Shown here one piece after another: positions 42,407 through 51,156 of a DNA stretch of 64,000 nucleotides. The position numbers and the translations under genes were made by a program. The DNA lies in assembly GCA_963782605.1 (NCBI GenBank), contig CAWAKK010000005.1, positions 62,001-126,000 on the forward strand, read 5' to 3'. How positions within the stretch are numbered: position 1 is the stretch's first letter; the number at the start of each line of letters is the position of its first letter. The notes below the pieces were generated by a model that had not been told where the DNA came from, searched no databases, and saw only the letters and a program-made list of their open reading frames with translations. Source of the DNA: JBDTSW01 sp963782605 (GTDB lineage: Bacteria; Actinomycetota; Thermoleophilia; Solirubrobacterales; 70-9).

Positions 42407-43963
42407 TCACCCAAACTCCACACCCTGGGCCAGCGGAAGCTCGTCTGAGTAGTTGACGGTGTTGGTTGCCCGGCGCATGTAGGCGCGCCAGGCATCCGAG
42501 CCGGACTCGCGGCCTCCTCCGGTGGACTTCTCACCCCCGAAGGCACCGCCGATCTCGGCGCCGGAGGTGCCGATGTTGACGTTGACGATCCCGCAGTCGG
42601 AGCCCTCGGAGGAAAGGAAGCGTTCGGCCTCTCGTTGATCGCCGGTGAAGATGCTGGACGACAGTCCTTGGGGAACACCGTTGTGGAGCGCGATCGCGTC
42701 CTCGAAGTCTTCATAGGTCATCACGTAGAGGATCGGGGCGAACGTCTCGCGACGCACCAGCTCTGTCTGGGCGGGCATGCGGACGACCGCGGGCTCGGCG
42801 TAGTAGGCATCCGGGAGGCCCGCGGCCTCACGGCGCTCACCGCCAACGATCAGCTCGCCTCCGTCGGACTGCGCCTCGGAAAGCGCCGCGACCATTCCCT
42901 GGTACGACCTCTCGTTGATCAGCGGACCAACCAACGTCCCGGAGGCATTCGGGTCACCGATCGGGAGTCGGCCGAAGACGTCGCGCAGCGCGTCGACGAG
43001 CTCGTCGGCGATGTCGTCGTGTGCGATCACCCGGCGCAAGGTCGTGCAGCGCTGGCCGGCGGTCCCCGCGGCAGCGAAGACGATTCCCCGCTGGGCGAGC
43101 TCGAGATCGGCCGAGGGTGCCACGACCGCTGCGTTGTTCCCGCCGAGCTCGAGCAACACTCGCCCCATGCGGGCGGCCACGCGTGGCGCGACCTCCACCC
43201 CCATGCGCTCCGATCCCGTGGCGCTCACCAGCGCGACGTCGGGGCTGTCCACCAACGCTTGGCCCGCGCTGGCGTCGGCGATCACGAGCCGCTGCACCGC
43301 GGCCGGCGCGCTGCACTCCGATGCAGCGCGATCCACCAAGGCCGAGCACGCCATCGAGGTGAGAGGAGTCATCGGCGAGGGCTTCCACACGATGGTGTCT
43401 CCGCAGACGAAGGCGACCGCGGCGTTCCAGGACCACACCGCCGCCGGGAAGTTGAACGCGGTAATGACGCCGACCACGCCCAGCGGGTGCCACGTCTCCA
43501 TCAACCGGTGGCTTGGCCGCTCGGATGGCATCGTGCGCCCATCGAGCTGGCGCGACAACCCGACCGCGAAGTCGCAGATATCGATGGCCTCCTGCACCTC
43601 GCCGAGGGACTCCGAGGGAATCTTCCCCGCCTCGATCGTGATCAGTTCGGCGACGTCCGCCTTGTGCTCGCCCAGTAGCTCGCCCAGACGCTTAACGAAC
43701 GCACCCCGGACGGGCGCGGGTACGGCACGCCAATCACGAAAGGCACGCGCAGCCTCGGCGATCGCCGCCTCCACCTCCGCCTGGCCCGCGGCGGGTACAT
43801 CGAACAACTCTTCACCCGTGATCGGCGAGCGAGCGCTCACGGACGATCCGGTCCCGGGCGAGGAAAGATCGATGCCACAGTTCTCAAGCGCCCCTCGGGC
43901 ACGTGAACGAAGCTCGTCGGTCGATGAGATGGACAGCTCGGGCTGGGATTGGGTTGTCGTCAT
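42407..43963 (-). CDS. ALDH7 (antiquitin-type) aldehyde dehydrogenase
   Basis: A 518-aa NAD(P)-dependent aldehyde dehydrogenase. Catalytic Glu in LLELGGNNAAVV and Cys in GTAGQRCTTLRR are intact. The C-terminus (CGIVNVNIGTSGAEIGGAFG, then GEKSTGGGRESGSDAWRAYM, ending NYSDELPLAQGVEFG) is nearly diagnostic of ALDH7A1/antiquitin, which oxidises alpha-aminoadipate semialdehyde to aminoadipate. Lies 43 nt before the E1 gene and 39 nt after the FAD oxidase gene in one operon. ATG with GGAGAACCA upstream. Confidence 0.9.
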   Translation of the reverse strand: MTTTQSQPELSISSTDELRSRARGALENCGIDLSSPGTGSSVSARSPITGEELFDVPAAGQAEVEAAIAEAARAFRDWRAVPAPVRGAFVKRLGELLGEHKADVAELITIEAGKIPSESLGEVQEAIDICDFAVGLSRQLDGRTMPSERPSHRLMETWHPLGVVGVITAFNFPAAVWSWNAAVAFVCGDTIVWKPSPMTPLTSMACSALVDRAASECSAPAAVQRLVIADASAGQALVDSPDVALVSATGSERMGVEVAPRVAARMGRVLLELGGNNAAVVAPSADLELAQRGIVFAAAGTAGQRCTTLRRVIAHDDIADELVDALRDVFGRLPIGDPNASGTLVGPLINERSYQGMVAALSEAQSDGGELIVGGERREAAGLPDAYYAEPAVVRMPAQTELVRRETFAPILYVMTYEDFEDAIALHNGVPQGLSSSIFTGDQREAERFLSSEGSDCGIVNVNIGTSGAEIGGAFGGEKSTGGGRESGSDAWRAYMRRATNTVNYSDELPLAQGVEFG

Positions 43964-44002
43964 TGGTTCTCCGTGAGTTCTGGGGCGGAAGATGAAGACG
44001 GC

Positions 44003-45166
44003 TTATACAACGTTGTACTCGGGCCGAAGGGCGGACGTGTCGAAGCGTTCCAGGCTCAACGCTCCTATGTCGACGAACGTCGGGCGATGGAAAACCAGAT
44101 CGCGGAGGATCTCGCCGACGGCGGGCCCCTGGAGGAATCCGTGCCCGGAGAACCCGGTCGCGTAGAGGAAGCGCGAGACGCCCTTGGCCTCCCCGATGAT
44201 CGCGTTGTGGTCTGGCGTCATCTCGTAGAGCCCGGCCCACCCGCCGCGGATACCGGCGTCGGCGATCCGAGGCGCCCGCCGCCGGACCACCTCCATCAGG
44301 CCAGGGATCCAGTCGTCGGTTGTCTCGACGCTGAAGCCGGGCTTCTCATGCGGATCGGACATCCCCATCAAAAGACCGGGGCCCTCGCGGTGAAAGTAGA
44401 AGCTCGACTCGAAGTCGATCGTCATGGGGATCTGGGCAGGGAGCCCGTTTATCGCCTCGGTGTGAAGGATCTGGCGCCGCAACGGCGTGACCGGCAGATC
44501 CAAGCCCACCATGGCGCCGCAGCTTCGCGACCAGGCGCCGGCGGCGCAGATCACGGTGCTCGTCCGGATCGACCCGTGCTCGGTGACCACCTCGGTGATC
44601 TCGGCGCCACTTGAGTGGATGTCGAGTACCTCGCAGTTGACGCGGATCTCCGCGCCGTGGGCACGGGCTCCGAACGCGTATCCCTGGACCACGCTCTCGG
44701 GGGTTGCGTGGCCGTCGCCGGGTGAGAACGCGCCAGCGAGGATGTCGTCGCCCTGCACCAGTGGGCATACGTCGCGAGCTTCGGCGGCCGTAAGCATCCG
44801 GGAAGTCAGTCCGTATTCGTTTTGAAGCGCGACGCTGCGCTCGAACTTCTCGAGATCGGGCTCACGGCTGAGGACGAACAGGTACCCGACCTGCTTGAGG
44901 TCGATCTCCCACCCGGGCCGCTGGCCGAAGCTGCGGAACGCGTCCAGGCTGCGCTTGGCAATCTCGACGTTCAGCGCATCAGAGAACTGGGTGCGCACGC
45001 CGCCGGCCGCTCGGCACGTGGAGCCGCTCCCGAGTTGCCCCCGCTCGACGAGCGCAACATCGACGCCTGCCTCGGCCAGGTGGAAGGCGGCGCTGGTACC
45101 GATCACTCCGCCGCCGAGGATGACCACGTCGGCGGAGTCCGGAAGCGGTGAGACCGAGCGGGGCAC
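44003..45166 (-). CDS. FAD-dependent amino-acid oxidase (DAO superfamily)
   Basis: A 387-aa flavoprotein with N-terminal VVILGGGVIGTSAAFHLAEA, GSTCRAAGGVRTQFSD, and the C-terminal flavin signature YATGFSGHGFLQGPAVGE. It resembles sarcosine-oxidase-beta/D-amino-acid-dehydrogenase-type enzymes. Open frame extends to 45349, but that part overlaps the divergent YdeI-like gene; GTG 45166 is the best start. First gene of the leftward oxidase-ALDH7-E1 operon. It may supply the aldehyde or 2-oxo acid used by the following enzymes. Confidence 0.82.
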   Translation of the reverse strand: MPRSVSPLPDSADVVILGGGVIGTSAAFHLAEAGVDVALVERGQLGSGSTCRAAGGVRTQFSDALNVEIAKRSLDAFRSFGQRPGWEIDLKQVGYLFVLSREPDLEKFERSVALQNEYGLTSRMLTAAEARDVCPLVQGDDILAGAFSPGDGHATPESVVQGYAFGARAHGAEIRVNCEVLDIHSSGAEITEVVTEHGSIRTSTVICAAGAWSRSCGAMVGLDLPVTPLRRQILHTEAINGLPAQIPMTIDFESSFYFHREGPGLLMGMSDPHEKPGFSVETTDDWIPGLMEVVRRRAPRIADAGIRGGWAGLYEMTPDHNAIIGEAKGVSRFLYATGFSGHGFLQGPAVGEILRDLVFHRPTFVDIGALSLERFDTSALRPEYNVV

Positions 45167-45196
45167 TTCCGGATCGTAAGCTTTACCTCGATTGCG

Positions 45197-45730
45197 ATGA
45201 GCAAACCAGAGGTCCTTCGCTTCAGCGCCCGACTCTTCGAGCATCCTGAGATGGCCGAGAACGGTTCCGGGACGCTGCTCGATGTTCCTCAGGACGTCAG
45301 CAAGGAGTTGCGTGACATGCCCACGGTCGAGGGCACCATCAACGGCCATCCCTTTCGAGCGGCGTTGGAGCGCAACCCGTCCGGCGGCCGCTGGCTCAAG
45401 GTGAACAAGGCCATGCGCCGGGGCGCCGACGCCGACGACGGCGACACGGTCGAACTGGCCATTCTGGGACCGGAGCCCGATCCGAAGGGTCCCGCCGATC
45501 TGCGGACAGCCTTTGGATCTTCCCCCGAAGCGAAGGCTGTGTGGAAGGAGCTAACGACCATGGGTCGGCAGGATTGGGTGCGCTGGATCGAGTCGGCCAA
45601 GACCCCCGAGACCCGAGCGCGCCGCATCAAGCGCACCGTCGAACAGCTCGCCGAGGGAAAGCGGCGCGCCTGCTGCGTGAACGTCTACGAGTACATGCTG
45701 AATCGCGTCGAAGAAGACGAGCGGGCTTGA
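45197..45730 (+). CDS. YdeI/OmpD-associated protein with DUF1905 and OmdA domains
   Basis: A 177-aa protein. Residues 1-85 form a DUF1905 domain (FSARLFEHPEMAENG, then VEGTINGHPFRAALE). The C-terminal half is the bacteriocin-protection OmdA/YdeI domain (FGSSPEAKAVWKELTTMG and WIESAKTPETRARRIKRTVE, EQLAEGKRRAC). Family role is unclear; linked to stress and peptide resistance in enterobacteria. Divergent from the FAD oxidase across 30 nt. Confidence 0.85.
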   Translation: MSKPEVLRFSARLFEHPEMAENGSGTLLDVPQDVSKELRDMPTVEGTINGHPFRAALERNPSGGRWLKVNKAMRRGADADDGDTVELAILGPEPDPKGPADLRTAFGSSPEAKAVWKELTTMGRQDWVRWIESAKTPETRARRIKRTVEQLAEGKRRACCVNVYEYMLNRVEEDERA

Positions 45731-45780
45731 GGGGCACCGCCGGGGTGGAGGCCGCTCCGGTCAGGATCTCGGAGCCCAGG

Positions 45781-46719
45781 ATGGGCGGCGGGGCGAGCGT
45801 CGCTGAGGCGCAGTTCACTCCGCTCGACTGGGCGCTGCTGGCGGGTGCAGCGCTCGGCTGGGGCGCTTCGTTCCTGTTCATCGAGATCGGGCTCGAGCAC
45901 TTCAGCCCGGGCGCTGTGGCCTTCCTGCGGCTGCTCTTCGGAGCCGCGACCCTGGCTCTTATCCCGCTCGCGCGCCGTCCCGTGGCCCGGAGCGACCTGG
46001 GGCTGACCGCGCTCCTGGGAATCGTCTGGATGGCGGTCCCGTTCCTGCTGTTTCCGATCGCGCAGCAGTCGATCGACTCCTCGCTCGCCGGCATGATCAA
46101 CGCGTCCGCGCCGCTGTTCACGGCGCTCGTAGCCGCGCTCGTCGTCCGTCGCCTGCCGACCCGGCTGCAGGGTCTCGGGTTGGTCGTTGGCCTTGCCGGC
46201 GTGGTCGCGATCGGTGCACCGTCGGTCGAGAGCGGCTCGAGTGGCGTCGGCGTGCTCCTGGTCGCGCTTGCGACCTTTCTGTACGGATGCGCGTTCAACC
46301 TCGCCGGTCCGCTGCAGCGGCGCAACGGGGCGCTCTCGGTGATCTGGCGAGCTCAGCTCGTCGCGCTGGTCGCGCTCCTTCCGGTTGGTGCGATCGGGCT
46401 CGCCGACTCCGAGTTCGCCTGGTCGAGCCTGCTGGCGATGGTCGCGCTCGGCGCGCTCGGCACCGGAGCGGCGTTCGTGTGGTTCGCGATTCTCGCCGGG
46501 CGGGTCGGCCCGACCCGCGCGTCGATCACGGCTTACTTCCTCCCGATCGTCGCGATCGCGCTCGGAGCGTTGCTGCTTGACGAATCGATTCACCCAGCGG
46601 CGCTCGTCGGCACCGCCCTCGTGCTCGCCGGGGCGTACCTCGCCAGCCGCGGCGAGTCCTCCCGCGGATGGCCGCCGGATGAGGCTCGCGCGCCGCACGG
46701 CGGTGGCGTGCGTGGATAA
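45781..46719 (+). CDS. EamA/DMT-family transporter
   Basis: A 312-aa, ten-helix inner-membrane transporter with two EamA repeats. The first begins LLAGAALGWGASFLFIEIGL and the second near VGVLLVALATFLYGCAFNLA. Probably exports metabolites or amino acids. ATG 45781 gives the family length; in-frame TTG 45727 and GTG 45745 are alternatives. Confidence 0.85.
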   Translation: MGGGASVAEAQFTPLDWALLAGAALGWGASFLFIEIGLEHFSPGAVAFLRLLFGAATLALIPLARRPVARSDLGLTALLGIVWMAVPFLLFPIAQQSIDSSLAGMINASAPLFTALVAALVVRRLPTRLQGLGLVVGLAGVVAIGAPSVESGSSGVGVLLVALATFLYGCAFNLAGPLQRRNGALSVIWRAQLVALVALLPVGAIGLADSEFAWSSLLAMVALGALGTGAAFVWFAILAGRVGPTRASITAYFLPIVAIALGALLLDESIHPAALVGTALVLAGAYLASRGESSRGWPPDEARAPHGGGVRG

Positions 46720-46726
46720 TGCGCCC

Positions 46727-47332
46727 ATGGCCGCGGCGCGAGGCACCCCGCCGGAGTTCGATCTGAGCCTGGCCGAGGCGAGCGCCTGGGTCGGCGCGGG
46801 GCCCGAGGGGATCGGCGAGACCGCGCTCGAGCCGACGACACGGGAGCTGCTGGACATCGAGGGGGACGACCCGGCGGTGGCGTTGCGCCAGACGCTCGGG
46901 ATGTTCGCGACGGGAGTGACCATCATCACGACGCGCGTCGGGGACCAGGTCCACGGAATGACCGCCAACGCGTTCATGTCGGTCTCGCTCGAGCCGCCGC
47001 TGATTCTGATCTCTGTCGACCGGCGCACGAAGATGTGCTCGCTCCTCAACCACGGCCAGCGCTTCGCGGTGAGCGTCTTGGCGGATGATCAGGACTCACT
47101 CTCGGACCATTTCGCGGGGCGGGCGCCCGAGGGTGCGGCCTTGCCGACCTTCGCGATCGTTCATGAGACGCCCCTCGTGGAGGGGTCGGCGGCCCAGTTC
47201 GTTGCCGCCGTCGTGCGCTCCCATTGGGGCGGCGACCACACCCTCTTCCTCGGCCGGGTGGTGTACGCGCGCCGAGCCCCTGACGCGCGACCGCTCCTCT
47301 TCCACGGCGGCCAGTACGGCCGGCTCGGCTAG
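46727..47332 (+). CDS. Flavin reductase-like FMN-binding protein
   Basis: A 201-aa split-barrel flavin reductase domain protein. The core FATGVTIITTRVGDQVHGMTA, NAFMSVSLEPPLILISVD and FAVSVLADDQ, plus DHTLFLGRVV, match NADH:flavin oxidoreductases that feed FMNH2 to two-component monooxygenases. A 50-residue N-terminal extension precedes the domain. Starts 7 nt after the EamA stop. Its stop overlaps the convergent DUF1989-GcvT stop by 4 nt at a CTAG. No partner monooxygenase is adjacent, although the acyl-CoA-dehydrogenase-fold protein at 49669 could act as one. Confidence 0.87.
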   Translation: MAAARGTPPEFDLSLAEASAWVGAGPEGIGETALEPTTRELLDIEGDDPAVALRQTLGMFATGVTIITTRVGDQVHGMTANAFMSVSLEPPLILISVDRRTKMCSLLNHGQRFAVSVLADDQDSLSDHFAGRAPEGAALPTFAIVHETPLVEGSAAQFVAAVVRSHWGGDHTLFLGRVVYARRAPDARPLLFHGGQYGRLG

Positions 47333-49665
47333 GAACGCGGGCGCTTCTTCTCGGGGTCGTAGAAGGGGATCGTCACGACGGTCGCGGGGATCCGCTTCTG
47401 CTGTCCGTCGAGCTTCCCGACCTCGACCTCGGTGCCGGGCTCCGTGTGCTGCACGGCCATCCGGCAGAGGGCGACGTTCTTTCGCAGCGTCGGACTGCGC
47501 GTCCCGCTCGTGACGACGCCGACCGACGTGCGCGAGCCGGGCACGTGCACGCAGTCGCCGTGCTCGGCCACCTCGTGGCCCTCAAGCTCGAGGCCAACCA
47601 GGCGCCGCTGCGGGTGCGCCTTGCGCTCGATCAGTGCCTGCTTGCCGACGAAGTCATCCTCCGTGTCGAGCGCGACCGCGAACCCGATGCCAGCCTCGAA
47701 CGGGTCCACCTGGTCGTCGGCGAACTCGTAGCCCGCGAAGATCAGCGCCGACTCGATCCGCAGCACGTCGAGCGCCGACAGCCCCAGCGGCGTCAGGCCT
47801 CGAGGCTCGCCCGCGGCCCAGATCGCGTCCCAGACGGCGGGCCCGTCGTGGGGGTGGCACCACACCTCGTATCCGAGCTCGCCGGTGTAGCCGGTTCGCG
47901 AGACCACGATCGGGATCCCGTCGTAGGCGCCCACGCGCCCGATCGAGAAGCGGAACCAGCGCAGCTCCTCCATCGTGGGCTGCGCCGGCGGCGTCCAGAC
48001 GACGTCCGCGAGGATCTCCCGGCTCAGGGGCCCCTGCACGGCGACGTTGTGGAGCTCGTCGGTGGAGTGCTTCACCCACGCCCGCATCGACTCCGCCTCG
48101 GCGAGCTCGCGGAGGTGCACCCCGGTGTACTCGTCACCTGTGACGAAGCGGAAGTTGTCGTCGGCCAGTCGGTAGACGGTCGCATCGTCGATCATCCCGC
48201 CGGTCTCGGCGCAGACCGCGGTGTACGTAACCTGCCCCACCGACAGCTTGCGCACGTCGCGAGTGATCGTTCGCTGCATCAAGAGCTCTGCGTCGGGACC
48301 GACGACCTCCCACTTGCGAAGCGGCGACAGGTCCATGATCGCCGCCTTCTCGCGGCATGCCCAGTACTCGGCGATCGTGCCCTCGCCCTCGAAGCAGTCG
48401 GGAAGCCAGTAGCCGCGGTACTCGACGAAGTCGCGGGTGAGCGCCGACGTGCGCGGGTGAAAGGCGGTCTCTTTGGTCATGACGGGCTCGGCCTCCGGGG
48501 TGACGCGATGGGCTATCGCCAGCGAGAAGCGGTTCTCGGGGCTATACACGCGGACGTGGACATCGGTGATCTCCCAGCCGTTGGCAGGGTCGATGTCGTC
48601 CGGGCATGCCGACGACGCGCACAGCAGGTCGGTCGAGGCGCGCAGCAGGACGTAGTCGCCCGGGCGTGACCACGGCTCGTCGGCCATAAACCGGTTGTCG
48701 TCGTCGAATGCCGTGTTGTAGAAGAAATTGAGCGCCTCCCAGCCCTTTCGCGGCGCGACGTCGTACGGCGTTACCTGCCCGTTGAAGTTCTCCGAGCAGT
48801 TGGTGTGGCCGAAGTAGCCGAGGTCCTCGTAGTACTTGGCGTTGCAGGCGAGCGCGAAGCTGTCGTGTCGCCCCACGGTGTCCTGGACGACCTCGACGAG
48901 CGGGTCCATGTCGACGTCGAAGCTCTTGCGGTAGAGCCCGGGCTGCGGGTATGCGGCGCCCATCAGCGAGCGGGTCGTCGTCGCGTCCAGGCCGCGCTCG
49001 AGGCCGCGCTCGAGCTTGTCGCGATTGAAGGCGAGGAAGTCCGAGCACTGCTTTCCCTGCACGTCGATGATCTGGATGTATTCGCCCTCCTTCACCTCGT
49101 AGCTGGCGGCCGTCGCGCGGTCGACCCGAAAGTCGAGCCGGGGCTCGGCGAGGGGGCTCGGCAGCTCGACCTCCTCGAGCTTGCGTGGGACCGCGCGCCT
49201 CACCTCGATCAGGAGCGGCGACGCGGGCCAGTCACCTTCGACCACCCGGCCCCCGGGGGCGGCGACGATCGCGATCGCCTCGCGCTGGGCCACGAACTCC
49301 TCGGTGGTGTCGGGAGGGGTGTCATTGTCGAACAGCCGAAGCGCCCGGGCGTCGTGGGGGAGGAGGCCCTGATCGTGCAGTCGCTTCAAGAAGCCGCCCT
49401 CGACCCCGGACACGACGAGCCCGCGCAGGACGCTCGCATCGGCGTCGGCGCGCAGCCCGAGCGCCGCCGTGTCCTCGCCTCCCTCCGTATCGATCACGGT
49501 GAGCTCGGCGGCCTGGCCGCCGTCGCGGTTTAGGACCGTCAGCTGGTCGTCGGGGTTCAGGGGAACGGCGGTCGCTGCGCCCGGGCGCACCCAGTGCGTC
49601 TCCAGCGACCGGTCGACCGGCCTCAGGCCGGGCGTGACGAGCGCCGGTCTCGTGGCCACCGCCAT
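47329..49665 (-). CDS. DUF1989 - aminomethyltransferase (GcvT) fusion protein
   Basis: A 778-aa, two-domain protein. Residues 160-375 form the urea-carboxylase-associated DUF1989 domain with its Cys/His metal residues (IDVQGKQCSDFLAFN, GRHDSFALACNAKYY and FGHTNCSENF). Residues 405-770 form a complete GcvT/aminomethyltransferase domain (YWLPDCFEGEGTIAEYWACR, ISRTGYTGELGYEVWCHP-like VVSRTGYTGELGYE, EAGIGFAVALD and HVPGSRTSVGVVTSGTRSP). The first 150 residues are poorly conserved. GcvT domains transfer an N-methyl or aminomethyl carbon to tetrahydrofolate. Starts 3 nt after the acyl-CoA-dehydrogenase stop, so they are co-translated. Confidence 0.88.
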   Translation of the reverse strand: MAVATRPALVTPGLRPVDRSLETHWVRPGAATAVPLNPDDQLTVLNRDGGQAAELTVIDTEGGEDTAALGLRADADASVLRGLVVSGVEGGFLKRLHDQGLLPHDARALRLFDNDTPPDTTEEFVAQREAIAIVAAPGGRVVEGDWPASPLLIEVRRAVPRKLEEVELPSPLAEPRLDFRVDRATAASYEVKEGEYIQIIDVQGKQCSDFLAFNRDKLERGLERGLDATTTRSLMGAAYPQPGLYRKSFDVDMDPLVEVVQDTVGRHDSFALACNAKYYEDLGYFGHTNCSENFNGQVTPYDVAPRKGWEALNFFYNTAFDDDNRFMADEPWSRPGDYVLLRASTDLLCASSACPDDIDPANGWEITDVHVRVYSPENRFSLAIAHRVTPEAEPVMTKETAFHPRTSALTRDFVEYRGYWLPDCFEGEGTIAEYWACREKAAIMDLSPLRKWEVVGPDAELLMQRTITRDVRKLSVGQVTYTAVCAETGGMIDDATVYRLADDNFRFVTGDEYTGVHLRELAEAESMRAWVKHSTDELHNVAVQGPLSREILADVVWTPPAQPTMEELRWFRFSIGRVGAYDGIPIVVSRTGYTGELGYEVWCHPHDGPAVWDAIWAAGEPRGLTPLGLSALDVLRIESALIFAGYEFADDQVDPFEAGIGFAVALDTEDDFVGKQALIERKAHPQRRLVGLELEGHEVAEHGDCVHVPGSRTSVGVVTSGTRSPTLRKNVALCRMAVQHTEPGTEVEVGKLDGQQKRIPATVVTIPFYDPEKKRPRS

Positions 49666-49668
49666 GGC

Positions 49669-51072
49669 TCAGGCCTTCGCGGGCTCGGTCCCCTCGGCCT
49701 TCTCAGCCTGCTCGACCAGCTCTTCGGCGAGCTCACGCTTGCCGGCGGCGTCGAGCTTCTTGAGCTCGTTTTCGACCACCCTTCGATTGTAGGTCTGGTT
49801 CCAATAGTCGAGGGCGTCGAAGCCGAGCAGGACCGCCCTGCCGACGAACTGGCGCAGGACCTCGTTGGTCGGGCCCATCACCCAGCCGGCCTTGGCGTCG
49901 CGTACGTAGCGCTCGAGCTCCATGTCGCGCTTGTAGCCGGAGCCGCCGCAGGCGTGCAGCATCTTGTCGACGACCGTGGCCACGTTCTTGGCTGCCTCGA
50001 ACTTGATCTGCCATGCCCAATGCAGGAAGTCGGCGCGCGCGGTCTCCCCGGGCTCGAGGACCCTGGTGTTGTCGTCGGTGGCGCGGTCCATCGCCTGCGC
50101 CACCGAGAGGACGAAGATGCGGCACGCGTTCGTGTCCATCACCGCCTCGCCGACGTAGTCCTGAATCGTTGGGTAGTCGGCCACGCGCATCCCGACGTCG
50201 ACGTGCTTCTTGCGCGTCGTGTGCCGCTTGGCGATGTCGATCGCTCCGAGCGCGATCCCATTCCAAACGGACGACGAGCCGATCAAAAACCAGGGGTCGA
50301 CCGCCTCGTCGTTGGAGGTCGCGCCATCGCCGATCGGGCCGACGACCTGCTCGGCGGGGATCTCGATGTCCTCGACCTCGATCGGCCCGGACTGGTTGCC
50401 GCGAAGCCCGAGCGCGTCCCACAGAGAGGGGTGGGCCTTCACGTCGTCGCCATCGATCACGAAGACCGAGAGATCGTCGTAGCCCGAGAAGTCGGGGCTC
50501 GTCGTCTGCACGACGTAGAAGTCGGCGAAGCCACCGGACGTCGTCCACGACGACTTCTTGTTGACCTTGAAGCCACCGTTGGAGCGCTCCGCCTTGGAGG
50601 AGAACGGGTACCAGAAGTGCGAGCCGGTCTGGGGATCGGAATAGGACAGCGTTCCGATCCGGCAGTCCGAGTCGAGCGTGCGGATGTACTTGTCGACGAG
50701 CTCCGGCGTCGGCCGCAGCATGATCGTCTGGACGGCGCCGACGTGCATGACGTAACACATCGCCGTCGAGGCGCAGCCATAGCGGGCGAGGGTCTCGCAG
50801 AACATCGAGAAGGCGACATGGTTCTCGCCGAGGCCGCCGTGCTCCTCGGGCACGGTCAGGCTGAGGAACCCGTTCTCGGCCAGCACCTCGAAGTTGCGCC
50901 GCGGATACGCGAGCTCGTCGTCGGAGCGCTTCGCGTTGGCGCGCAGCTCGGTCTCGCAGAGCTCGATCAGCTTCGCTCGCAGCTCCTTCTGGCGCTCGGT
51001 CAAGGTCCAGTCCGGGTCCCACTCGTAGCCCAGCCCCCAGAACGGCTCTTCGCCCCACATCTTCTCCGACAT
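49669..51072 (-). CDS. Acyl-CoA dehydrogenase-family protein
   Basis: A 467-aa flavoprotein of the acyl-CoA dehydrogenase fold. The N-terminal helical domain includes FLSLTVPEEHGGLGENHVAF, the central FAD-binding beta domain has SYSDPQTGSHFWYPF, KKSSWTTSGGFADFYVV and DALGLRGNQSGPIEVEDIEI, and the C-terminal helical domain has LHACGGSGYKRDMELERYVR and DAKAGWVMGPTNEV. The pairing with a GcvT-type protein instead of beta-oxidation genes suggests an amine or N-methyl substrate, or a flavin-dependent monooxygenase role. Preceded by AAGGAG and by the large palindrome at 51097. Confidence 0.86.
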   Translation of the reverse strand: MSEKMWGEEPFWGLGYEWDPDWTLTERQKELRAKLIELCETELRANAKRSDDELAYPRRNFEVLAENGFLSLTVPEEHGGLGENHVAFSMFCETLARYGCASTAMCYVMHVGAVQTIMLRPTPELVDKYIRTLDSDCRIGTLSYSDPQTGSHFWYPFSSKAERSNGGFKVNKKSSWTTSGGFADFYVVQTTSPDFSGYDDLSVFVIDGDDVKAHPSLWDALGLRGNQSGPIEVEDIEIPAEQVVGPIGDGATSNDEAVDPWFLIGSSSVWNGIALGAIDIAKRHTTRKKHVDVGMRVADYPTIQDYVGEAVMDTNACRIFVLSVAQAMDRATDDNTRVLEPGETARADFLHWAWQIKFEAAKNVATVVDKMLHACGGSGYKRDMELERYVRDAKAGWVMGPTNEVLRQFVGRAVLLGFDALDYWNQTYNRRVVENELKKLDAAGKRELAEELVEQAEKAEGTEPAKA

Positions 51073-51096
51073 TCCGTATCTCCTTCCCGGTAAGCA

Positions 51097-51124
51097 ACCG
51101 TCTGTACAAATCTGTACAGACGGT
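51097..51124. promoter_or_regulatory. Perfect 12-4-12 palindrome upstream of the acyl-CoA dehydrogenase operon
   Basis: ACCGTCTGTACA-AATC-TGTACAGACGGT, 25 nt before the start codon. The two CTGTACA boxes also read as a tandem repeat. Size and symmetry fit a TetR- or GntR-type dimer operator overlapping the promoter. No regulator gene is adjacent. Confidence 0.75.
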
Positions 51125-51156
51125 GATTGTGTCGCACCCGCGCGGCTCGTGTAAGC

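Noticed and set aside
49594..51093. 499-aa open frame on the plus strand
   Set aside because: Antisense to the well-supported acyl-CoA dehydrogenase; Arg/Val/His-rich low-complexity translation.
49666..51156. Glycine riboswitch upstream of the GcvT-containing operon
   Set aside because: The leader is about 25 nt plus the palindrome; no glycine-aptamer core is visible.
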